From: HB2-32-21 sp003448675
Lineage (GTDB): Bacteria > Pseudomonadota > Gammaproteobacteria > Pseudomonadales > Porticoccaceae
DNA: 10,850 nucleotides
NCBI GenBank assembly: GCA_041584755.1
Contig: JBFHDK010000089.1
Location: 1 to 10,850, forward strand
Reading direction: 5' to 3'
This document shows positions 6,776-10,850 of this stretch, one piece after another. Each line of letters begins with the position of its first letter. Position 1 is the stretch's first letter. Under the pieces are notes generated by a model. That model worked only from the letters and a program-made list of their open reading frames with translations. It searched no databases and had not been told where the DNA came from. The translations under genes and the position numbers were made by a program.

Positions 6776-7693
6776 TTAAAGCATGGTGCTGAGCTGGCGC
6801 ATGACCCGGCGTTGCGCTGGATCCCAACTTTCGCGCGCGTGCAGGCTACCGAGGGTATCGAACATCACCATATCCCCCACCTGCCAGTCATGGTGGTAAA
6901 TATTTTCTTCACGTAAAGAGTGGTCGGTCAATTCCTTGATCAGGGCATCGCTCGCTTCCTTGGGCAGCCCAATGATAGCCTTGATAATTTGGGGGCTGAT
7001 ATACAGAATTTCGCGTCCGGTGTCGGGGTGTTTCATGATCAAGGGGTGCTCGGCCTGGGGAATGTCCGGTTTTTCAATCCCCAGTTGGCGGTTACGCTTT
7101 CGCTTGGCAAGAAAACCGGCGCGAGCCTCACGGGTGACCGCGCTTCCAGACTTCTCCCGTTTATCATCCATTGGCGAGGGCTCACCGGAAATGTATTGGG
7201 TGATGCTGTGAAACGCCCTGAGTTTGCGTAATTTTTCGACGGTTTCGTCGGGCAACGTTTCCAGTGCTCGGTACTGATTGCAAAAAGAGGTTCGCGGTGG
7301 CTTTGCCGGCAATTCGACGGCATTGAGAAAACTTTCCTTGCCTACGCGGGGCACATAGGAATAATCGGCGTGCCAACCGAGTTTTTCGGCGCCGCCAGTA
7401 CCCTGGGGAATGCCATCCACATCATAAATATTATTGACCCGCAGGATTTCCGGTTTGGCATCCTGATCCTGAAACCACTCCGAACCTTTTACCAGGTCGC
7501 CGAATGCCTGTGCAAAGGCTATCAGCGCTTCGTCGCTCGGCTGGGGGTTGCCGCGAAACACTAGCACCACGAATTTGTGCAGCGCGTCCAGTACGATTTT
7601 ACGATCGTCTTCCGCGAGGGATGAATCCGGTTCCCAACCATGGACCAAAGCACCGAGGGCTTCATTTTTGAGAGGTGTGATATCCAGGTTCAT
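6776..7693 (-). CDS. TauD/TfdA-family Fe(II)/2-oxoglutarate-dependent dioxygenase
   Basis: A 305-residue cytoplasmic non-haem iron oxygenase that couples 2-oxoglutarate decarboxylation to hydroxylation of a substrate, sometimes with loss of a leaving group. The iron triad is visible: His108 and Asp110 in LGWHADYSYV, and His285 in GSLHARESW. Arg296 and Arg299 in RRVMRQL are 11 and 14 residues after the distal His, the region that binds the 2-oxoglutarate carboxylate. Length matches the family (280-310). A basic stretch (about 178-203, including AKRKRNRQLG) lies between core strands. ATG start with GGAG 6 bases upstream (7700-7703). It is first in the minus-strand array and could start the pathway by hydroxylating an unactivated carbon. 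Members attack taurine, chlorophenoxyacetates, alkyl sulfates, carnitine precursors and others, and nothing here selects among them. Family certain, substrate unknown. Confidence 0.92.
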   Translation of the reverse strand: MNLDITPLKNEALGALVHGWEPDSSLAEDDRKIVLDALHKFVVLVFRGNPQPSDEALIAFAQAFGDLVKGSEWFQDQDAKPEILRVNNIYDVDGIPQGTGGAEKLGWHADYSYVPRVGKESFLNAVELPAKPPRTSFCNQYRALETLPDETVEKLRKLRAFHSITQYISGEPSPMDDKREKSGSAVTREARAGFLAKRKRNRQLGIEKPDIPQAEHPLIMKHPDTGREILYISPQIIKAIIGLPKEASDALIKELTDHSLREENIYHHDWQVGDMVMFDTLGSLHARESWDPAQRRVMRQLSTML

Positions 7694-7727
7694 TATTATC
7701 TCCAGTCGAGCGGAAGTTATCCTGTTG

Positions 7728-7757
7728 ATGCTAGTCCAAGGAGATTCTTTTTGCCAA
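7728..7757 (-). promoter_or_regulatory. Candidate promoter of the dioxygenase gene
   Basis: On the minus strand TTGGCA (7752-7757, five of six matches to the sigma-70 -35) is followed after 18 bases by TAGCAT (7728-7733, four of six matches to -10). This would place the transcript start about 28 bases before the dioxygenase ATG. The match is moderate and could be chance. Confidence 0.3.
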
Positions 7758-7943
7758 ATGCGGATGGCGGCTAGCTAGCAATTTATCGACACAATGGTCT
7801 GATTCTAGCTGCGGTATGCAGCAGTCATTCTTTTTTTTCGGAAGTAACATGCTAACGGTGGTCTGATAGGTCGCATCCCGACGAGGCAGCCCTATGGGGC
7901 ACGGGATCCCGCTGCCATCGATACCCGGCGATCATTATTTATT

Positions 7944-7977
7944 AGGCAATCGGATTATAATAGCCGGAGCATTGCCT
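7944..7977 (+). promoter_or_regulatory. CHAD promoter -10 inside an inverted repeat
   Basis: A perfect TATAAT (7956-7961) is flanked by AGGCAAT (7944-7950) and ATTGCCT (7971-7977), exact inverted 7-base arms. The expected -35 window is AT-rich (about 7933-7939) without a TTGACA match. The arrangement suits an operator across a promoter for the CHAD gene, about 100 bases downstream. Neither promoter activity nor a cognate regulator can be shown here. Confidence 0.4.
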
Positions 7978-8017
7978 GAAACCATCGACTCCGGGTTTAC
8001 GCGCTATTTGCTACGCA

Positions 8018-8042
8018 GGTGAAAATAAGGGGCAATTTCACC
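8018..8042 (+). promoter_or_regulatory. Leader hairpin upstream of the CHAD gene
   Basis: GGTGAAA (8018-8024) pairs perfectly with TTTCACC (8036-8042) around an 11-base loop that contains AAGGGG, a Shine-Dalgarno-like string. It ends 24 bases before the CHAD start codon. A second weaker stem, AAACC/GGTTT (7979-7998), precedes it. The loop string is too far from the ATG at 8067 to serve it directly, but is about 15 bases from an out-of-frame ATG at 8048. Confidence 0.35.
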
Positions 8043-8066
8043 CCAACATGAATTTTCCAGCCACCT

Positions 8067-9143
8067 ATGAAATTTCAGATTAAAGAACCCCAGTGTACGG
8101 GCAAACAACTTCGCCAAATCATCATCAATTGCCTAGCTGATGCTTCGGCACAACTCTGCGATCAACACACCAACGTACATGCCCGGATTCACGATACCAG
8201 GAAGCGATTTAAGGAGATCCGTTCGGTGCTGCTACTAGTACGCCCCGCTCTGGGTCAGTCCTATCAAAAAGAATCTCAATGGATCACTACAACAGCAAGA
8301 CAGTTGGCCAGCTTGCGCGATGCAAAGGCCATGCTGGAAGCCTGCGATAGCATTAAAAAATATTTTCCTCGTCCCGCTGAGCAGGAAATACTTTCTGAAT
8401 TGTCCCTGGAACTGGAAAATGATCTGGATCTGGCGTTAGCGCGCCAACCCGAACTGGACCGGGAACTGGCAAAGATCGGCAAGGTCGTGAGAAATTCCAG
8501 ATCGCGGATTATGTCCCTTACCTTTGAGAGCGACGATTTTGAGCTGGTCAGACCCGGATACCAGCAATGCTATCGGCGCGGGCGCTCGCTTTATCACACA
8601 TGCCTTTCCAGTCACCTAAAAGCCAGCCATACAAAAGCAAGTCACTTAAAAGGCAGGCGAAAAATAATTAGTCAGGAAGCAGTGGATCCAGGAGAAACGG
8701 CTCTGAAAGCGGCGGAAGTTGCTATAAACCACGCACCGCTAAAGACTGGCTCTTCCAGCCAGGCTGACTTCCACCGCTGGCGCAAGTGGGTAAAAGTGCA
8801 TGGCTGCCACACGCAGCTTCTAAACAATGCCTGGCCAGCGGAACTCAAAGGTAGGGAAGAGGCACTGAAACAACTGGGGATCATCCTGGGTGACGATCAC
8901 GATTTGCTGGTGCTGGGCAAGCTGACAAAGGACAGGTATAACACCTCGAAAGCCAAGGCAACCCCGGGCTATAAAAAAGAGGTAAAAACACTGATCAAGC
9001 TGTTTGGAAAGCGACGACGCCAGCTACAAACCGAAGCCCTGTCATTGGGCGGTCGGCTGTACGCCGAAAAGCCCAATGCCCATTTGGCACGCATAGAAGC
9101 CTACTGGCAAAGCTGGCGGGAAGATTCAGGCCAGATGCATTAA
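8067..9143 (+). CDS. CHAD domain-containing protein
   Basis: A 358-residue, helical, Lys/Arg/His-rich cytoplasmic protein. CHAD domains bind inorganic polyphosphate through basic surfaces. The first half carries the hallmark helix VHARIHDTRKRFKEIR (37-52, with His42, Arg45, Lys46, Lys49, Arg52) and LASLRDAKAML (80-90). The second half repeats the pattern with FHRWRKWVKVHGCHTQL (235-251) followed by LGDDHDLLVL (274-283), both typical. Between them, about residues 182-199, lies a basic linker with two copies of a 10-residue unit beginning SHLK. No CYTH domain is fused and no ppk or ppx lies in view, so the setting gives no clue to its partner. The ATG has no Shine-Dalgarno sequence (CCAGCCACCT precedes it), and an in-frame stop at 8049-8051 rules out a longer ATG form. 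Domain assignment firm, physiological role unknown. Confidence 0.88.
   Translation: MKFQIKEPQCTGKQLRQIIINCLADASAQLCDQHTNVHARIHDTRKRFKEIRSVLLLVRPALGQSYQKESQWITTTARQLASLRDAKAMLEACDSIKKYFPRPAEQEILSELSLELENDLDLALARQPELDRELAKIGKVVRNSRSRIMSLTFESDDFELVRPGYQQCYRRGRSLYHTCLSSHLKASHTKASHLKGRRKIISQEAVDPGETALKAAEVAINHAPLKTGSSSQADFHRWRKWVKVHGCHTQLLNNAWPAELKGREEALKQLGIILGDDHDLLVLGKLTKDRYNTSKAKATPGYKKEVKTLIKLFGKRRRQLQTEALSLGGRLYAEKPNAHLARIEAYWQSWREDSGQMH
8611..8658 (+). repeat. 30-base period direct repeat inside the CHAD gene
   Basis: GTCACCTAAAAGCCAGCC (8611-8628) recurs as GTCACTTAAAAGGCAGGC (8641-8658), 15 of 18 bases matching and exactly 30 bases apart. In protein it gives SHLKASHTKA then SHLKGRRK, a His/Lys-rich linker between the two helical halves of the CHAD domain. 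It keeps frame, so it looks like an in-frame duplication. Confidence 0.6.
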
Positions 9144-9153
9144 AAGACGTGTG

Positions 9154-9247
9154 CCGATAAGAATTCAATCGACACGATATATCATATTTTTTGTCCCGTC
9201 AGGCACCGCGCCAGGCTGCTTCTGAAAACCTACATACCGATAAGAAT
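9154..9247 (+). repeat. 11-base direct repeat flanking the CHAD-hydrolase gap
   Basis: CCGATAAGAAT occurs at 9154-9164, just after the CHAD stop, and again at 9237-9247, just before the hydrolase ribosome-binding region. The 72 bases between include the palindrome GATATATC (9175-9182) and a run of six T (9187-9192), but no GC-rich terminator stem. Confidence 0.5.
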
Positions 9248-9258
9248 GAGAGCCCGCC

Positions 9259-10224
9259 ATGATCAACGAACCCGCGTTCCAGTACATCCTTACCAACGGT
9301 GTGACCCTGCGCACCGTCGTCAAGGGCAAAGGGCCACTGGTCATACTGCTGCACGGCTTTCCGGAATTCTGGCATCTTTGGCGGCACCAGATCGACCCCA
9401 TTGTCGCTGCAGGCTATCAGGTTGCGGTGCCGGATCAGCGGGGCTACGCCGGCAGTGAGGCCCCCGAAGCCATCGAAGACTACGATATTCTTCACTTGAC
9501 GGCGGATGTCGTGGGGATTGCCGATGCCCTCGGCCACGATGACTTTACTGTCATCGGTCAGGACTGGGGCTGCATTGTCGCCTGGCACACCGCGCTTTTA
9601 TATCCCGATCGGGTCAGCGCGGTAATGGGGCTGTCCGTGCCCTACTGGGGCCGGGCCGAAAACCCGGATGCCCTGGTGAATCCGCCAGGGCTGGATGGCA
9701 AGTTCTGGTATATCCGCAACTTCCAGCAAGCTGGCGCGGAACTGGCTTTGGAGGCCAACCCAGAAGCCACCCTGCGTATGACCTACCACGTGATCTCCGC
9801 CGACAGCCCGCCGGGATCGTGGATGAAACAGGCGGCTTTCCCCGCCGAGACCAGCATGGCGGAAATGTTTGATGTACCCGCGGAATTGCCTGCGTGGTTA
9901 AGTCAGGAAGATCTGGAATACCACATCGCTCAGTTTCAGAAGAACGGTTTTCGTGGCGGCGTCAACTGGTATCGCAATATTGAGCGCAACTGGCACCTGA
10001 CACCGCAACTGGCGGGCGCCACATTCAAACAACCAGCCCACTTTATCGCCGGCGCCGAGGACGATGTTCTGCTATATGTACCGGACTGGCAGGATCGCAT
10101 GCCCGAACATTTTGAGGACCTGCGGCGCATCCAGTTGATTGAAGGCGCCGGTCACTGGTTAATGCTGGAAAAGCCAGACGAGGTGACCGCCGAGATCCTG
10201 CGCTTTCTCAAAGATACTGCCTGA
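9259..10224 (+). CDS. Alpha/beta hydrolase, epoxide hydrolase type
   Basis: A 321-residue soluble hydrolase close in pattern to microbial and plant soluble epoxide hydrolases, which open epoxides to vicinal diols through an aspartyl ester. Seen in order: HGFPEFW (32-38), the oxyanion HGxP motif; PDQRGYAGSEAP (58-69); the nucleophile elbow GQDWG (100-104) with Asp102 rather than Ser; cap-domain Tyr238 in GVNWYRN, a position that activates the epoxide oxygen in this family (a second Tyr is likely in the cap, perhaps Tyr175); GAEDDV (265-270) with the acid Asp; and GAGHW (297-301) with His299. All catalytic residues are present. Haloalkane dehalogenase is the main alternative, but the HGFPE and NWYRN motifs favour epoxide hydrolase. 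The start ATG has a weak GAGAG (9248-9252) 6 bases upstream. It lies 115 bases after the CHAD gene and probably has its own promoter. No signal peptide. Confidence 0.9.
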   Translation: MINEPAFQYILTNGVTLRTVVKGKGPLVILLHGFPEFWHLWRHQIDPIVAAGYQVAVPDQRGYAGSEAPEAIEDYDILHLTADVVGIADALGHDDFTVIGQDWGCIVAWHTALLYPDRVSAVMGLSVPYWGRAENPDALVNPPGLDGKFWYIRNFQQAGAELALEANPEATLRMTYHVISADSPPGSWMKQAAFPAETSMAEMFDVPAELPAWLSQEDLEYHIAQFQKNGFRGGVNWYRNIERNWHLTPQLAGATFKQPAHFIAGAEDDVLLYVPDWQDRMPEHFEDLRRIQLIEGAGHWLMLEKPDEVTAEILRFLKDTA

Positions 10225-10231
10225 GGGGAGT

Positions 10232-10246
10232 TTTGCCGCCGGCAAA
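10232..10246. repeat. Palindrome just after the hydrolase stop
   Basis: TTTGCCG-C-CGGCAAA is a perfect 15-base palindrome 7 bases past the hydrolase stop. As RNA it would form a 6 bp stem with a 3-base loop, but GGGTGTTAAAG rather than a T-tract follows. It could end or protect the hydrolase transcript, or be a DNA-binding site. Confidence 0.35.
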
Positions 10247-10255
10247 GGGTGTTAA

Positions 10256-10279
10256 AGTAAACCTGACTCACTGTTTACT
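10256..10279 (+). promoter_or_regulatory. Inverted repeat upstream of selO
   Basis: AGTAAAC (10256-10262) and GTTTACT (10273-10279) are exact inverted arms around a 10-base spacer, 55 bases ahead of the selO ATG. The spacer contains CTGACT, a poor -35 candidate with TAACAT about 18 bases on. It could be an operator or a leader stem-loop for selO. Confidence 0.3.
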
Positions 10280-10334
10280 CGAGGATTAACATCCAAGCGG
10301 GCAAACAGATAATCCCAGAGGCGACCCTCGCACC

Positions 10335-10850
10335 ATGGCCCTACTCAGTTTCGAAAATCTACAGCATTCTTACAAACAGCTAGGCGAGCAGTTTTATTCC
10401 ATGCAGGCGCCAACGCCCGTAACCGCTCCGATGCTTATCCGCCTCAACCGCGAGTTGGCTGAACAGCTCAACCTCGACCCGGCTGCCCTGGCCAGCGAAG
10501 AGGGCCTTAAGCTGCTGGCCGGCAACGCCATACCGGACAACATCGAACCCATCGCCACCGTCTACGCCGGCCATCAGTTTGGCGGCTGGAATCCACAACT
10601 GGGCGATGGCCGTGCCATCCTATTAGGCGAAGTGCTGGCCCAGGACGGGCGCCGCTACGACATTCAATTAAAGGGCGCGGGACGCACGCCCTATTCCCGC
10701 ATGGGCGATGGCCGTTCGCCCATTGGCCCGGTGATTCGGGAATATCTGGTTAGCGAGGCGATGGCGGCTTTCGGTGTGCCAACGACCCGCGCCCTGGCGG
10801 CCGTAGCCACTGGCGAGCCGGTGATGCGGGAAGGGCCTCTGCCGGGCGGC
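10335..10850 (+). CDS. selO: Protein adenylyltransferase SelO (YdiU family), 5' part
   Basis: The first 172 codons of a pseudokinase-fold enzyme of about 480-500 residues, cut by the window edge. SelO attaches AMP to Ser, Thr or Tyr of target proteins and is linked to redox and stress responses. Visible signatures are ATVYAGHQFGGWNPQLGDGR (74-93), DIQLKGAGRTPYSRMGDGR (109-127; Lys113 is in the segment that contacts ATP), and VIREYLVSEAMAAFGVPTTR (133-152). The order and wording match the family closely. A small departure is SPIGPVIREY, where many members have an AVLRSSIREF-type string; I take this as a lineage variant. ATG 10335 is the only ATG/GTG/TTG after the in-frame stop at 10287 that keeps the N-terminal motif. 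Its ribosome site is weak: AGAGG (10317-10321) is 13 bases away. No frame break is seen in the visible part. The catalytic HGV/DFG-equivalent region is beyond the window. Confidence 0.95.
   Translation, partial: MALLSFENLQHSYKQLGEQFYSMQAPTPVTAPMLIRLNRELAEQLNLDPAALASEEGLKLLAGNAIPDNIEPIATVYAGHQFGGWNPQLGDGRAILLGEVLAQDGRRYDIQLKGAGRTPYSRMGDGRSPIGPVIREYLVSEAMAAFGVPTTRALAAVATGEPVMREGPLPGG

Larger units (their letters stand above)
7694..8066. other. 373-base divergent intergenic region with repeats
   Basis: No coding frame is convincing. Contents seen: a palindrome GCTAGCTAGC (7770-7779); a 9-base direct repeat TGGTCTGAT (7795-7803 and 7859-7867); a hairpin GCTGC-GGTAT-GCAGC (7808-7822) followed, after eight bases, by a run of eight T (7831-7838); an inverted repeat GGCAGC/GCTGCC (7885-7890, 7911-7916) enclosing the palindrome CGGGATCCCG; and further stem-loops nearer the CHAD gene. 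It should hold both divergent promoters. Confidence 0.6.

Noticed and set aside
7694..8066. CRISPR array, att site or insertion-sequence remnant in the large intergenic region
   Set aside because: The repeats are too short and too few for an array, and there are no terminal inverted repeats with target duplications or transposase fragments.
9169..9192. GATATATC plus T6 as an intrinsic terminator for the CHAD gene
   Set aside because: The stem is only AT-rich and self-complementary without a loop; no GC-rich hairpin precedes the T-run.

Overview
The window looks like a piece of a gammaproteobacterial chromosome, probably from a marine or otherwise environmental heterotroph. The reasons are moderate-to-high GC in most genes, gammaproteobacterial-looking SelO, CHAD and LysR proteins, and a catabolic cluster of a type common in lipid-, terpenoid- or steroid-degrading bacteria. 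This placement is inferred from protein character, not from a marker gene. I see no rRNA, tRNA, CRISPR array, transposase or integrase.

Left end (1-1950): a divergent pair, a GcvA-like LysR regulator (minus) and an FMN-dependent NADH-azoreductase (plus). They share a 123-base gap holding a perfect 8+8 base palindrome with a T-N11-A core. The lysR -10 box lies in the centre of that palindrome, so the regulator probably controls both itself and azoR. By eye this end is AT-richer than what follows.

Centre (1959-7693): six genes all on the minus strand. In transcription order they are a TauD/TfdA-type Fe(II)/2-oxoglutarate dioxygenase, a short-chain dehydrogenase, an aldo/keto reductase, a CrtC-like DUF7064-type protein, an APH-fold phosphotransferase and a small DUF6285 protein. 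Gaps shrink along the array (about 219, 158, 66, 29 and 18 bases), so the last four are probably one operon and the first two may have their own promoters. The kinase plus DUF6285 pair resembles LvaA/LvaB of the levulinate pathway, which phosphorylate a hydroxyacyl-CoA so that an acyl-CoA dehydrogenase can remove the hydroxyl. With three oxidoreductases and a CrtC-like protein, the cluster reads as a catabolic module for a hydroxylated hydrophobic substrate. The substrate is unknown, and the expected acyl-CoA ligase and acyl-CoA dehydrogenase are not in the window.

Right end (7694-10850): a 373-base intergenic region rich in inverted repeats, then on the plus strand a CHAD-domain (polyphosphate-binding type) protein with a basic 10-residue repeat, an epoxide-hydrolase-type alpha/beta hydrolase with its catalytic residues visible, and the first 172 codons of selO (protein AMPylase), cut by the window edge. 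These three look like separate units rather than part of the catabolic cluster.

The best candidates for something undescribed are the six-gene catabolic module with its LvaAB-like kinase pair and CrtC-like protein, and the structured leader ahead of the CHAD gene.
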